34,286 bases of DNA from Candidatus Buchananbacteria bacterium (GTDB lineage: Bacteria; Patescibacteriota; Patescibacteriia; 2-01-FULL-39-33): NCBI GenBank assembly GCA_903907165.1, contig CAIVNC010000037.1:1-34286 (forward strand), given 5' to 3'. Shown here one piece after another: positions 15,281 to 26,039 of the stretch (position 1 is its first letter; every line of letters begins with the position of its first letter). Position numbers and translations under genes: made by a program. The notes under the pieces are model-generated. The model saw nothing but the letters and a program-made list of their open reading frames with translations. It was not told the DNA's origin and searched no databases.

Positions 15281-18200
15281 TTATTTATCCTCATAAATAG
15301 TGAATAGAGCGCTGGCCGAGCCAGTGGCACCCCAATTGTCAACCACATTAACGACCGCGTTTACTTTGCAATAGTTGCCAAAAGAATCCCTATCACAACA
15401 AGTTCCGTTCATCACCGGAGGGCAACTGTTAACGTTGGCGCCAGTTGCCGTCGATTGGACTTTCCAATAATCGTAGAAGTGATACATCTCGACCGGAGTA
15501 CTAGTATCTGATTTGTCGGAGAGACTGGCATTATTTTCACTATTGAATCCATCACCCCAATCAATAGTATATTTCTTGAGCGGCAATTGTTCGGGGCTGT
15601 CAATTACATTGAAGCTGAACATGACCGTGCTCCTGCCGACAGTAGAGGTCGTATTAATAAAAGCTGAGGCATTGCCGTTAACATTGTAATTATTGAATTG
15701 CACGCTTGTCACTATCGGCGAAACAACAGCGTAATTGGTTGGTGTTATAGCAGAAGCAACAGGATTTCTAATATATTCCGAGTCTCTCCAAGTCCACCAA
15801 CCGTAATCCTTAGCAAAAAGATTGCCAAGAGTGGTAGTGCCATTATTAGTGGGCTTACCACTTGCATCATAAGCACACGTACTGTTAGTAAAATACTGTT
15901 GGAAGTCGGCTTTGGACTCGGCTGGAGTTGGTTTCACAACACATTGATCATTTTTAGAACAAACCATACTCGGATAATTATCAAGACTACACATATAGCC
16001 ACTGACCGCACAAAAACCCATTCTCATGCCGCTATCTATTAAACCGGAAATAATATTAAGATTACTAGCAGAATCAACGGCCGAATAACAACCGTACATC
16101 ATTCCTGATCTTACCTGATACGGTTTGGGAAAATTATAATCTGGAATACTTGCGATCAATGGCTGACTACCTTCTTTATTAACATTAGAATCTATTGTTT
16201 CTGGCTGGTCGTTAAAAACAGCCGTACCATATGGATCATAATCAGTACCATATCTATACCCATTTGGCAAAACATATGGTGATCCTTCTATTAACCTGCT
16301 AAAGAATGGTGTTCCTTGGCCAAATTCATCAACTGCCTTAACTATTGTCTGACAAGAACTGTTATCGCCCTTAGTGATATAATTCTGCCATTGCAAACCA
16401 GTTAAATCACATTCTGGCGAACCTTCATAACCATCCTCCTTTGTACAAACAACCTTAAAAGCATTAGCCACGAACGGTTGACCATTAGTAAAATCAACTG
16501 TGGCCATAAAGAAGAATGGCGGTTGCGTAATACGATCACCGTGATTTGGCATCATTAGATGCCAATTACCTGTAATAGCATCTCTACCATAAACTTCATA
16601 TTTTGAACCGCCACCGCCGCCTTCAAAATATGCCAGATTGGCTTGCGTCCAACAATCATTCATATTCGTTCCAGCAACTGAATCATTGATAATGAAATCC
16701 TTGCCGTGATAATCACGAGTTAAATACTCACAGCTAGAAGTGGTATTGTAAGGATAATCGCAATTACCAGAATACTTACTCATACAATCCGGGCTATCAC
16801 TACCGCCGTTTATGAAACAAGCTTCGTCCCCAACTGAAAGAGGATCTAAGACTTTTGGCGTCCAAACAAATCTATTTGTTCCAAACCTAGGAATTTCTAG
16901 GCCAAGACCATGAGGAATAAATCCAGTAATCTTATTTCCAATGTAACATTCTCCACCTGGATTTACGAACTTTGCCTGACAAGTAGCATCGCAAGTGAAC
17001 ACCTTATTGGTAAATTCAGCTACTAATTCTTGACCGGTTTTCAAAAGAAAAGTATTACTTGGTCTCTGGTAACCAACGACTATATCACTATCATTATTCG
17101 GATAAGTCAATTTAACACCGTCATCATTCCCAGGAAGCATCCATTTATGTATATTATTAAACCAAGTCGGACTAGGCTCGGCGCCCTTATTAATTGGCTC
17201 GTTGCCAAAATAAATCTTACTAAACATGCTTTGCTTTCCATCATTAATACAATAATATAAAGGTGCTTGACCCTGATAAGTTTGAACCTCATCGGTATTG
17301 TCTCCTCTTACTTGATCAATTGGCCACCATTGCAAGCAATTTTGAGGATTTAACGGATCTTTCATTACGCAATAGCCATACCAGCTACTATAAAAATTAC
17401 CAGAGGAGATATAATTGCAAGATAAAGCATTATCAGTAGGATAAAGCCGACAGCTTCTACTAACTAGATTATCATCACTAATCGGCTGATTAGTAGTCGC
17501 TAGTCTGGGGCTTATTTCTACGCTATCAATCATAGAATAGCCTCCAGTTGCGCCGACATTTTTCATTCTAATTACAGTCTGGACACCACCGCCAGTAACA
17601 TGCAAGATAATCGATCTCCTTTGCCAGCCCTTTCCGCTCGCAACAACAGTATCATTACCGGCAAATATGGAGCCACGATATGGATCTGCGGTGATAATAA
17701 AATTGGCAGTACCATCTTGAGGCAAAAGATTTTGAGTATTGACTGCATAGGTCAAAGTGTAATCAATATTTTCTGGTAAATTTACAACTGTGGAAATAAC
17801 CGTATTATTTCCATTAAGTCTTAAATAAGCTACATCCCCATAGGCCTGATTTGGATTAACAACCACTGAGAAATATTCCGGCTTCCATTGAGCTGCTTTT
17901 AGAGGATCTTGACTGCTATCAGAATACCAACCAACAGGCTGATCTCCGTCATTCTTCTCATCAAAAGATTCAAAACCGCCATTAGGAACAAAGGCGCTGG
18001 TTCCTATCTGATACATTGATTGGAAGGGCAATAAACCATCAATACCCAAGCTATAACTGCCAAGTTTAGCATAACCTGATTTATTGACATCCATTAGTCC
18101 TCTATAATAAACATTGAGATCTTTTTCTGAATTGAAATTAAGGCAATTACCCTTTTCATCGATGGCTCGACACAGCCCTAAATCAAGGCATTTATCATTT

Positions 18201-21200
18201 CTGTTAAAAGCTAGGGCGGTTTGGGCGTCAGACAAGGCGACTGATGGCTTGGAATAGCTGGCGCAATAAAGCCAAGCAGCACATTTGCGATCTGGGGTAA
18301 CTCTTAATATAGAGTTGGAATCATTGCCAGAAACTGGCGATGCCGGCTGGACAACAATGTCTGTTTGTTGAGCGCCAAATTTTAGATAGTCATAATTCCT
18401 AGTACTGCTAGCAACAGCATAATCAACCGCATTTCTTTCATTGAATAGAACGCAGCCATTTTTATAATCAACTTGTCCATTGCAATCAGTTCTATTAACC
18501 GTGCCTGATTGGTAATAATAAACTCCTGTCTTGACTAGTTTAACCAACTCTTCAGCGCCCTGATATCTAACACCACTGCCATTCGCCTGAATAGCGCATT
18601 TTGTCTGTCTCTTATTAGAACTAGCGGGAGCAACTAAATAGAATCTAGTGGAAGCTTCGGAAGTAACTCCATTAGTTCTCGGTAAGGTTATTATGGTTTG
18701 CGATGTCGTAGTACTAATGACTGCGCTATTATCTGGAGACCAGAAACTGACCTCAGTACTGCTACACATCAACTTAATCACATAGCTGTTTCTAGCGAAT
18801 AATGTATACAAAGTATCCAAATCTAACTTTACCGTTTGGCTAATCGTACTAGAAGTCACATTTGATGGATCGTCTAATGTCCAACCGTCTGGAGGATATT
18901 GTTTCCCTAGGACATTTTGCTGAAAATTTCCGTCATATACCAGAGTGGTATACATATTAGCCAAAGGATCAATATATTCAGTACAACCATTGCTATCTGA
19001 ACTGCATGATCCCACCCAGCCATTATAATTGGCATCAGTCGTGTTATTAAAATTATCAAAAACTCCCAACGGTTGCAGTTTTTCTTTAGCTACCCCATAA
19101 CCAATAGTCTGATATGGAGTTGAAGAGCAAATTTCATTTGAATCCGTTTTATACCAATTATAAACATTATTTATCGCTTTATACTGGCAAAGTTTTCCTC
19201 TCGGATTTTTGAAATAAGAAGTTGATCTGTCTGATGTGAACTCATCACACCACAATTCTTCATCTTTGCACAAATCAGTTGAATACCTGTCGGGATTATT
19301 TTTTAGATAAACATTATCATAACCAACCACTTCGTCGCGAGTAGTAATTTTTGGCAAGCCATAACTGGTGCAACCTTTGTTATCAGCAGAACACTGGTAT
19401 TGTCCATCATTAACCAAGTAGGCCATGGAATCGGTGGCCACCGTTACTTCGGCAGCGTTTCCGGAATTAAAGGTCTGAGCTACCGGAGAGTTGGAATTAT
19501 GGGTATCAATCATAGCCTCGCAACCGACTGCTTTTGGCCGACAAAGATTGGAAAAAGATTTCAAATTAAATTCAGCATCAGATCTATCTTTGTAGGCTTC
19601 ACAACCGATCATCCAACCAGGCAGGCATCGCCTGAGGTTGGAGGGATCGCCAGCGGTCGCACAATAAGGAGATACGTTGGCAGAATAGGCATTTTGGCCA
19701 CTTGGATCCATAAGGTCGTTATCACAACTAAACGGCGTGAACCAAGTATTTTCTATGGCAAAAATATCATCCTTAACTTCTTTAAGCAAGACATTATCCA
19801 AGAAAACAACATCTGTATCGCTTTCCAACTGGAATTTTAACTTATACGAACCCTTGTCAATATTTGTCACAAAAATCGGGCCTAGCTCATAGTAGCGCCA
19901 TTCGCCGTCAACCTTAACCGTGGGGTAAGTTGAAGATTCATCAATATTAGAAAAGTAATTTATAGTACTGCTTCCCGCAAGTCCGATTGACTTAAAATTA
20001 AAACCACTAGTTGAACTGGATTTTGCCCAAAAACTCAGAATATAGGATTTATTTTTTTCAATCAAGCTATTGCCACCACTATCAGCAAGTAAACGAGATA
20101 TTGAACCGCCCGTACCCTTAAATGATTCTCCTCCGGGATAATTGGATTCAGTACTCAAAATACCTCCATCCCAATAACTTTCATTGGACCAAACTGAATT
20201 AGCCACCTCAAAATCATCAAAGGAAATATTGGCCACGTTATTGGCTTTATTGCCAGAAAATTCACGGCAGCCAACCGCGTCTTTGGAGCAGATTGTGCCC
20301 TCTCCCGGAATCGCCATATAAACACATTCATTGCTCGTTCTTGCCGTATTAGCCACGTTACTACCAGTCCACCAGCCATGATTTACTTGGCAATCAGACA
20401 TGGCCATGTAATCATTATTTTGAGTTTTGGTTCGACGATACGGATGGCAATCGTCAGAGACCGTAACCGCATCTGATATTAACTTATAGCTAATATCGCC
20501 ATTAACATCATAAAATTCTTTACAATTAGGATTCTGACTAATGGAAACGAAATCCACCGTGGTGACGACTGCGATTGTTCCAGGACTAATAACGACAGTA
20601 CTAGTCGTATAAGTCGTGGTTGCATAACCTCTTATTTCTTGCTTCAAGCAAATGCCATAATTATGCAAAGCGTTGGCAATGGGCTGATTTAATATCGTAC
20701 TACTTGTTATCGTTTCATTGTTTTGAAGATAACTCAAATATCCGCTTAAACCTGGCTGATGCGTGGCATTAAGAGCCGGCTGTAAAATATTATTCAAATC
20801 ACCAGGAGTACTTGTAACATCGCCACAATAATTACTGCCATCATCATGATAATACAAATTAGTACAGGGAGCATGAGGATTTAAACTGTCACTCTGGCTA
20901 ATTTTTAAATTATAAACCTTTAGCTGATAACCTTTAGTGTCACTGCCCTCCCAAGTATAGAAAACTCCATCAGTAACTCCGTCTGACTTTTGACAAGCCT
21001 TAAGACTGGTATAATATTCTCTTTGTTCGCCACCACTACTAACATTATCTAAATTAGTAAACTCATCGCAACCAGCTTCTTGAGCAGAGCAGTATTTTAA
21101 CTTATTATCAGCAATAAAACGGACATATCTGGAAGAAATAAAATCTGTCGGTTCTTGTTTATAAACTTGATATCCTATGCATTCAGAAGGACAAATATCG

Positions 21201-24200
21201 CTTTGTCTGGCAATACCGGGAATTGTCGGATCACCATTTTCTGGTGTATAAGCCTCGCAACCGACTTCATCTGAACTGCAAACTGGAGTATATTTTAAAC
21301 ACTCTGGACTGGAACTGCTCTGATTTAAAACTTTTAACAAGCTGGCTTGATCAACCGGCCAATCTCCATAACTATCCGTATAGCAATGATAATAGTCTGG
21401 CGCTTTTTTCAAATAAGTCACTTGGGAAGATAAATCAAGTGATCCGCCATAGGTCGTAGAAACAACACCATTACGTTGACTCGGATCGTATGAACTATAA
21501 CTAGATAAAAGAGTTGGCAAAGTAGCATTGTAAGGCACTTCTTCCAATTTAAGAGAGTCTAGGTAAAAATAATTTTGAGGGCTTGGCACATTAGAACCAT
21601 CATAGGTTTGAAATGCGATTTGAACATAAAAGGCGTCGCCCGTGGTTTTAAAAGTTGACTGGAATTGTTGGAAATTTTGTCCCAGAGTGGCATTCCAATA
21701 ACCAACAGCTAGATAATTATCACTATACCACGGACCAGATAGTCCATCATTGTAATTTAATTTATTGGTATATGAAACATTGTGTTGGCCATTATAAAAC
21801 ATGGACTCCATGGATGATGAACTAAGCTCATCTCCGCTGGCATCAAAAAATCTAAACGAAATTGAAGTAGTGGCAATAGAAGAAACCCCAGACCACTCTC
21901 CGCTCAAAATATAATTAGCATCTGGCCTAATTGCTATCTTGGGAGTGGCAATACCATTAACTTTACCCAGTCCATTACCAATCATCGCCGAGCCCTGTCC
22001 CTCACTACTGACAGACGACCTTGAAACAGTTGAACTATTTACTGGCATATTCCAATTTTTCCAAGAAACATTAGTCCAACCGACAGGCAAACCATTAGCC
22101 CAATCTTCAAATCCGCCATTTGGAATTAAATCGCTACTTAATCCAGCCTTGGTGCGAATAAACTGGCTACAACCGGCATCTTGAGCATCACATGTTGCGG
22201 CATCTCTATCCAAATCAATCCTTTGATTATTGTTTGGATCAACCGATCCATAGCCAAGGCTCAGCCAGACGGGATTAGCGGTGCAATTTTGATCAATCTG
22301 TTCCAATTTGAAATCGTCAAACAAAACATTGGCGGAAGTTTGATCTAAAGAAGTTATTTTGATAATGCCGGTAAGATCATTTTGATTTTGAAAAGTAAAA
22401 GAATACTGTTGCCAATAATCGTTGACATTGGTCGTGTCTAATACAACGGAACCAAGTGATGAGCCCGTAAAATTATTGCCGGATACAACCTCAACTTTTA
22501 CTCCACCCAATCCGCCGAGATTTCCTTTGGTATAAAAACTTAATTTGTAATTGGTACCAGTAGCCATTCCAATGCCCTTTAAGTCAGCGAAGAATTCAGA
22601 ATTATTAGCGGAAGAAAGTAACCGAAAAGCATTATTGGTTCTACCCTGACCGACAGTGCAAGAAAAGTTATTATTCAAATTATAACTATGAGAGCCATCT
22701 TCATCCCATGTGGCGGCATCCCAGCTTTTACTTCCACTTCCGCAAGATTTGAAATCTCCATTCATGCCGGTTAAAATATCTTCATTGTTGCAACCGTCTA
22801 TCCTGCATCTAATTCCCATAAATGGCACCGTACAAGTAGCATCATTAAAGTGACAACCATTGGGTTCATTGCAAGGCTTATCCATAGTAATGTAGCCGTA
22901 ATCACTAACACTATTCCATTGCTCTACTATACTATCGTGAATCGTACCCACTTGACATCCATCAGGAGAGACGCATTCAGTCAACTCAGTGGAAGTAGCA
23001 CTGTGCTCCCAGTAGTTGTCAACCGTGTTGTACGCTGTACTGTACCAAGAACAGCCGACATTGCCCGCATTACAGTAACGATAATCAAGGGTATTGGCTA
23101 AATAAGACTGAACCTGACCTTGTCGGCTTTGAAAAGTCGTACAAGTATTATATCTTGGCTGGCATTTCTGGCCGCCAAAATTAAAAATTCTAGCCTCTTC
23201 TGTGCAGTAACCATACGATAAACAATTACCTTTATCATCTTCTTCCAAACATTGCTGGGGATCAGCGCAATAACCATCTTTTCTAACTATTTGATCTCCA
23301 TTGCTAGCATTAGGGCCATAACCAACTCGGCGGCAAAATACATCTGGAGATTTTAATACCCAATACGGATCAACAAGATTTATCAAATTAGCATCACCAT
23401 TAAAATTTGGGACTGAAGCATCAAAGGAATTAATAAGATCTCCCAAGGTATAAACCCTGTCTTGCTTGGAAAGATACTCAGCAGCAATTTCCCAGCCAAC
23501 CGGCACGATTCTATACTGGCGCAAAATTATAACGCTACGCAAAGATATTTCTGTATTTAAGCTATTGACATTATTAATCTTTGGCGCAAATTTTCTATTT
23601 TTAATATTATCAGGCAAATCACTGACCAATTTATGACTACTAATAGCATTATATAATTCAGCATCAATAACGCAATCCGTTGGTCCAGGATTTGTAACGT
23701 CTTGACATTGAGATAACTTGATTAAAATATCATCACGACTGCCGACCTTACCATTATCCTTGAAGTATTTCAAAGAATTTTCTTGAGCGGCCTGTTCATT
23801 ATTATTTTCAGGTGAAGCCTGGGAATTTAGAATTACGTTACTATTACTCCTAACAGCAACCCCGGAGCCACTAGAATTTGAACTATTAGAATTAGACGGA
23901 TGGAACATGCCATTGGCATAGTATGAAACGGTCTGAGAAATAAAGGTGCTCAAAAATATACCCAAGGCATTGTAAACATCGGCGCCAGTTCCGGTAAAAA
24001 CTTTTTCAGTATAAGATTTTGTGGCAGCATCGCCTATTTTATTAGCTTTATCTTGATTTACCGGAGCCGGAGTTAAAATTTCTTTTGCATAATTTTGAAT
24101 TGGTTTAAAACCAGCCGCCAATCCATAATTTATGGTATCATTAATCTTCTTTTGTGAAACGTACTGATTAAGTTCGGAATTCTTGACCAAAAAATAACCC

Positions 24201-25045
24201 ATTTCAGTGTTGTTGACACTAAGGGAAGAATTATAGTCAAAGGAAAAATTAGCATTTTTTGATGCCGTTTTCCAATTATTAAACATTTTTAAAGCCGTAC
24301 ATTTTGGCTTAGGGGCTTTTTGAGCCAAGCCAAGAGAAATACCGACCTGAACGTTGAAATCTGGACTACAAAGATCTACTTTTATATCTTTACTTACCGA
24401 ATCAATGAAAGCTCCAACGGCAGCATCGCCAGTATTGATAAGCAACTGCTCTATGCCTTCGGTGTAGTATAATGGTTTCTGTCCAGTTGCTGCCGAAGCC
24501 AAGTAGGTTGCTGACTTTTCAGCAAAAGTTAAAAACAACTGAGTTTTCATTTTATTGAAGGCCGTAGCGGTAATATCCTCCCAAGTTTCTTTTTCGGAAG
24601 TTGTCAAAGCCTTTTTATAATCAGACTCCTTGGTAGTATAAGCGTTCATCGCAGCAGTATATTTTGCTGCTTCTGTCTGACAGTTCATACTAGCATCAGC
24701 TTTAGCATTATCCTGCATCATCTGAATAGCATTTTTTGTTCCAGCCATGTCAACGCCAGTTCCCAAAAAATATTTATCTACGATTGTCGATTCCTGTACT
24801 TGATCTGCTATGCCCTGAAAATCAGACTCTGATTCGAAAGTCTTACAATCCATTAAGGCCGCAAAGGCCTTAGTTAAGTCAGTATACGAAGACTCCATGT
24901 CCCATTTGGCTTGAACAGTCGAAAACCAAGCCGGAGTTAACACTGCCGCTTCAGCACCTTTAACAAAAAATAAATTAACAAAACTAAAAATAAAAAATCC
25001 GGAGATGAGAGCAATGTATATATTTTTAGTAAACAATTTTTTCAT
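15281..25045 (-). CDS. Giant secreted cysteine-rich multidomain protein (3254 aa)
   Basis: A Sec signal peptide (1-34, cleavage after AEA) shows export; no other clear membrane helix is seen. Residues 35-560 are mostly helical and soluble. From about 590 the protein becomes Cys-, Asn-, Ser- and Tyr-rich: about 94 cysteines by hand count. Nine copies of C-x6-C-x2-[F/Y/M] occur (for example CDAQDAGCSQF, CSSDEVGCEAY, CSAQEAGCDEF), scattered between about 657 and 2015. At least five regions resemble galactose-binding/CBM4-9-type jelly rolls (N-G-G-F-E ... G-W starts and D-D-F/D-S-L-type ends) at about 800-915, 973-1165, 1605-1755, 2035-2170 and 2353-2505. A PKD-like domain (IDWGDG near 3165) closes the chain. 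It probably forms a disulfide-stabilised surface structure binding glycans or a partner cell; that is inference. It is the second gene of the T4SS operon. Confidence 0.9.
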   Translation of the reverse strand: MKKLFTKNIYIALISGFFIFSFVNLFFVKGAEAAVLTPAWFSTVQAKWDMESSYTDLTKAFAALMDCKTFESESDFQGIADQVQESTIVDKYFLGTGVDMAGTKNAIQMMQDNAKADASMNCQTEAAKYTAAMNAYTTKESDYKKALTTSEKETWEDITATAFNKMKTQLFLTFAEKSATYLASAATGQKPLYYTEGIEQLLINTGDAAVGAFIDSVSKDIKVDLCSPDFNVQVGISLGLAQKAPKPKCTALKMFNNWKTASKNANFSFDYNSSLSVNNTEMGYFLVKNSELNQYVSQKKINDTINYGLAAGFKPIQNYAKEILTPAPVNQDKANKIGDAATKSYTEKVFTGTGADVYNALGIFLSTFISQTVSYYANGMFHPSNSNSSNSSGSGVAVRSNSNVILNSQASPENNNEQAAQENSLKYFKDNGKVGSRDDILIKLSQCQDVTNPGPTDCVIDAELYNAISSHKLVSDLPDNIKNRKFAPKINNVNSLNTEISLRSVIILRQYRIVPVGWEIAAEYLSKQDRVYTLGDLINSFDASVPNFNGDANLINLVDPYWVLKSPDVFCRRVGYGPNASNGDQIVRKDGYCADPQQCLEEDDKGNCLSYGYCTEEARIFNFGGQKCQPRYNTCTTFQSRQGQVQSYLANTLDYRYCNAGNVGCSWYSTAYNTVDNYWEHSATSTELTECVSPDGCQVGTIHDSIVEQWNSVSDYGYITMDKPCNEPNGCHFNDATCTVPFMGIRCRIDGCNNEDILTGMNGDFKSCGSGSKSWDAATWDEDGSHSYNLNNNFSCTVGQGRTNNAFRLLSSANNSEFFADLKGIGMATGTNYKLSFYTKGNLGGLGGVKVEVVSGNNFTGSSLGSVVLDTTNVNDYWQQYSFTFQNQNDLTGIIKITSLDQTSANVLFDDFKLEQIDQNCTANPVWLSLGYGSVDPNNNQRIDLDRDAATCDAQDAGCSQFIRTKAGLSSDLIPNGGFEDWANGLPVGWTNVSWKNWNMPVNSSTVSRSSVSSEGQGSAMIGNGLGKVNGIATPKIAIRPDANYILSGEWSGVSSIATTSISFRFFDASGDELSSSSMESMFYNGQHNVSYTNKLNYNDGLSGPWYSDNYLAVGYWNATLGQNFQQFQSTFKTTGDAFYVQIAFQTYDGSNVPSPQNYFYLDSLKLEEVPYNATLPTLLSSYSSYDPSQRNGVVSTTYGGSLDLSSQVTYLKKAPDYYHCYTDSYGDWPVDQASLLKVLNQSSSSPECLKYTPVCSSDEVGCEAYTPENGDPTIPGIARQSDICPSECIGYQVYKQEPTDFISSRYVRFIADNKLKYCSAQEAGCDEFTNLDNVSSGGEQREYYTSLKACQKSDGVTDGVFYTWEGSDTKGYQLKVYNLKISQSDSLNPHAPCTNLYYHDDGSNYCGDVTSTPGDLNNILQPALNATHQPGLSGYLSYLQNNETITSSTILNQPIANALHNYGICLKQEIRGYATTTYTTSTVVISPGTIAVVTTVDFVSISQNPNCKEFYDVNGDISYKLISDAVTVSDDCHPYRRTKTQNNDYMAMSDCQVNHGWWTGSNVANTARTSNECVYMAIPGEGTICSKDAVGCREFSGNKANNVANISFDDFEVANSVWSNESYWDGGILSTESNYPGGESFKGTGGSISRLLADSGGNSLIEKNKSYILSFWAKSSSTSGFNFKSIGLAGSSTINYFSNIDESSTYPTVKVDGEWRYYELGPIFVTNIDKGSYKLKFQLESDTDVVFLDNVLLKEVKDDIFAIENTWFTPFSCDNDLMDPSGQNAYSANVSPYCATAGDPSNLRRCLPGWMIGCEAYKDRSDAEFNLKSFSNLCRPKAVGCEAMIDTHNSNSPVAQTFNSGNAAEVTVATDSMAYLVNDGQYQCSADNKGCTSYGLPKITTRDEVVGYDNVYLKNNPDRYSTDLCKDEELWCDEFTSDRSTSYFKNPRGKLCQYKAINNVYNWYKTDSNEICSSTPYQTIGYGVAKEKLQPLGVFDNFNNTTDANYNGWVGSCSSDSNGCTEYIDPLANMYTTLVYDGNFQQNVLGKQYPPDGWTLDDPSNVTSSTISQTVKLDLDTLYTLFARNSYVIKLMCSSTEVSFWSPDNSAVISTTTSQTIITLPRTNGVTSEASTRFYLVAPASSNKRQTKCAIQANGSGVRYQGAEELVKLVKTGVYYYQSGTVNRTDCNGQVDYKNGCVLFNERNAVDYAVASSTRNYDYLKFGAQQTDIVVQPASPVSGNDSNSILRVTPDRKCAAWLYCASYSKPSVALSDAQTALAFNRNDKCLDLGLCRAIDEKGNCLNFNSEKDLNVYYRGLMDVNKSGYAKLGSYSLGIDGLLPFQSMYQIGTSAFVPNGGFESFDEKNDGDQPVGWYSDSSQDPLKAAQWKPEYFSVVVNPNQAYGDVAYLRLNGNNTVISTVVNLPENIDYTLTYAVNTQNLLPQDGTANFIITADPYRGSIFAGNDTVVASGKGWQRRSIILHVTGGGVQTVIRMKNVGATGGYSMIDSVEISPRLATTNQPISDDNLVSRSCRLYPTDNALSCNYISSGNFYSSWYGYCVMKDPLNPQNCLQWWPIDQVRGDNTDEVQTYQGQAPLYYCINDGKQSMFSKIYFGNEPINKGAEPSPTWFNNIHKWMLPGNDDGVKLTYPNNDSDIVVGYQRPSNTFLLKTGQELVAEFTNKVFTCDATCQAKFVNPGGECYIGNKITGFIPHGLGLEIPRFGTNRFVWTPKVLDPLSVGDEACFINGGSDSPDCMSKYSGNCDYPYNTTSSCEYLTRDYHGKDFIINDSVAGTNMNDCWTQANLAYFEGGGGGSKYEVYGRDAITGNWHLMMPNHGDRITQPPFFFMATVDFTNGQPFVANAFKVVCTKEDGYEGSPECDLTGLQWQNYITKGDNSSCQTIVKAVDEFGQGTPFFSRLIEGSPYVLPNGYRYGTDYDPYGTAVFNDQPETIDSNVNKEGSQPLIASIPDYNFPKPYQVRSGMMYGCYSAVDSASNLNIISGLIDSGMRMGFCAVSGYMCSLDNYPSMVCSKNDQCVVKPTPAESKADFQQYFTNSTCAYDASGKPTNNGTTTLGNLFAKDYGWWTWRDSEYIRNPVASAITPTNYAVVSPIVTSVQFNNYNVNGNASAFINTTSTVGRSTVMFSFNVIDSPEQLPLKKYTIDWGDGFNSENNASLSDKSDTSTPVEMYHFYDYWKVQSTATGANVNSCPPVMNGTCCDRDSFGNYCKVNAVVNVVDNWGATGSASALFTIYEDK

Positions 25046-25076
25046 ACTTATAAGTAAAATCTAATGTCTGTTTTAA

Positions 25077-26006
25077 TTATTTTTTTGTACTACTAGCATT
25101 GCTCAACTGCTGATCAAGCATCTGCTTCAACTGCTCATCGCTAATTTGATCCAACGTAGCCTTTGGCATGCCATTGGTCAGAAGTAATTGACGAAAATCA
25201 GCCATGGAGATATTTTTCAAATCATTTAAGGCAGATGTATTGGGAGCTGCTACTACTGAGGTTGACGAATTAGAAATATTTGAATTCGGCACGGCGATAT
25301 TGGTGGTAGTCGATAATGATTGCAACTCTTGAATCGTCTGATCTATGTCACTGGCACTTGGTGCCACGCCATCTGGCTGACTAACTGCCTTTTGATACAA
25401 GACAATTATCTGTTGATCATTGAGCATATCCACCTCTTCTTTTGCAATACCCGAACTAATTAGCATTTCACGTAATTGAGCTGGTGTGAAAGAAATATTT
25501 TGACTATCGTCTTGTCCTAATTTTGGCACAGAATTAATTGAGGTGGAAGAAACATCTACTGGCAACAAGCCGCAGTTATCTCCGATACAACTCGGATCCT
25601 TCCCCGCCAAAACTTCTTGCTTATCATTAATGCCATTACTATTACTATCAGCTAAATAAGGACTAGAACGATAAACATATGTCTCATCATAATCAGATAA
25701 CCCATCACCATCTGTGTCTTTATTTTTTAAAGCTTGCACCTCAGCCAAATCCTGGCTATCACTGACACTAGCATTATCCATTCTCAACCAAGTTGGATAA
25801 AAAATATTATCACTAAACGATTTTGCGCCAAAAAAAATAGCTAAAATACCCACGACAATCAAAACACTGATTATTATTTTTTCATTGCGATGTCGAGGTG
25901 GATTTTCCGCACTAGAATTTGATTTATTAACAAAAAAAACACTGGCGTTGCCGTCATTTTCTTCTTCTACTGAGCTATCCTTCTGAGATTTGCGCTCACC
26001 TTCCAT
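25077..26006 (-). CDS. Membrane-anchored protein with thrombospondin-type-3 calcium repeats
   Basis: 309 residues from the ATG at 26006. A longer in-frame start at 26081 is rejected because a good promoter lies between the two. An acidic/Asn-rich cytoplasmic tail leads to one helix (44-62). Outside the membrane follow two Asp-rich calcium-binding loops of thrombospondin type 3 style (DTDGDGLSDYDE, 97-108; ADSNSNGINDKQEV, 119-132), a two-cysteine turn (CIGDNC) and two homologous helical repeats (about 171-208 and 265-301), each with the pattern [A/T]-L/F-R-x-L/M-L-x-S/N-G ... L-x-D-x-Q, similar to small SAP-like helical motifs. A Ser/Thr/Asn-rich linker joins them. It is the first gene of the T4SS operon. 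Calcium-rigidified stalks are common in surface adhesins; exact role unknown. Confidence 0.85.
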   Translation of the reverse strand: MEGERKSQKDSSVEEENDGNASVFFVNKSNSSAENPPRHRNEKIIISVLIVVGILAIFFGAKSFSDNIFYPTWLRMDNASVSDSQDLAEVQALKNKDTDGDGLSDYDETYVYRSSPYLADSNSNGINDKQEVLAGKDPSCIGDNCGLLPVDVSSTSINSVPKLGQDDSQNISFTPAQLREMLISSGIAKEEVDMLNDQQIIVLYQKAVSQPDGVAPSASDIDQTIQELQSLSTTTNIAVPNSNISNSSTSVVAAPNTSALNDLKNISMADFRQLLLTNGMPKATLDQISDEQLKQMLDQQLSNASSTKK

Positions 26007-26039
26007 GAAATTTAACTTTGTGGATAAATTATTAATTAA

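Noticed and set aside
15281-25045. Giant frame as a chain of several fused or frameshifted genes
   Set aside because: It is a single uninterrupted frame with one signal peptide at the start and a PKD-like domain at the end; the Cys motif and jelly-roll regions continue across its middle.
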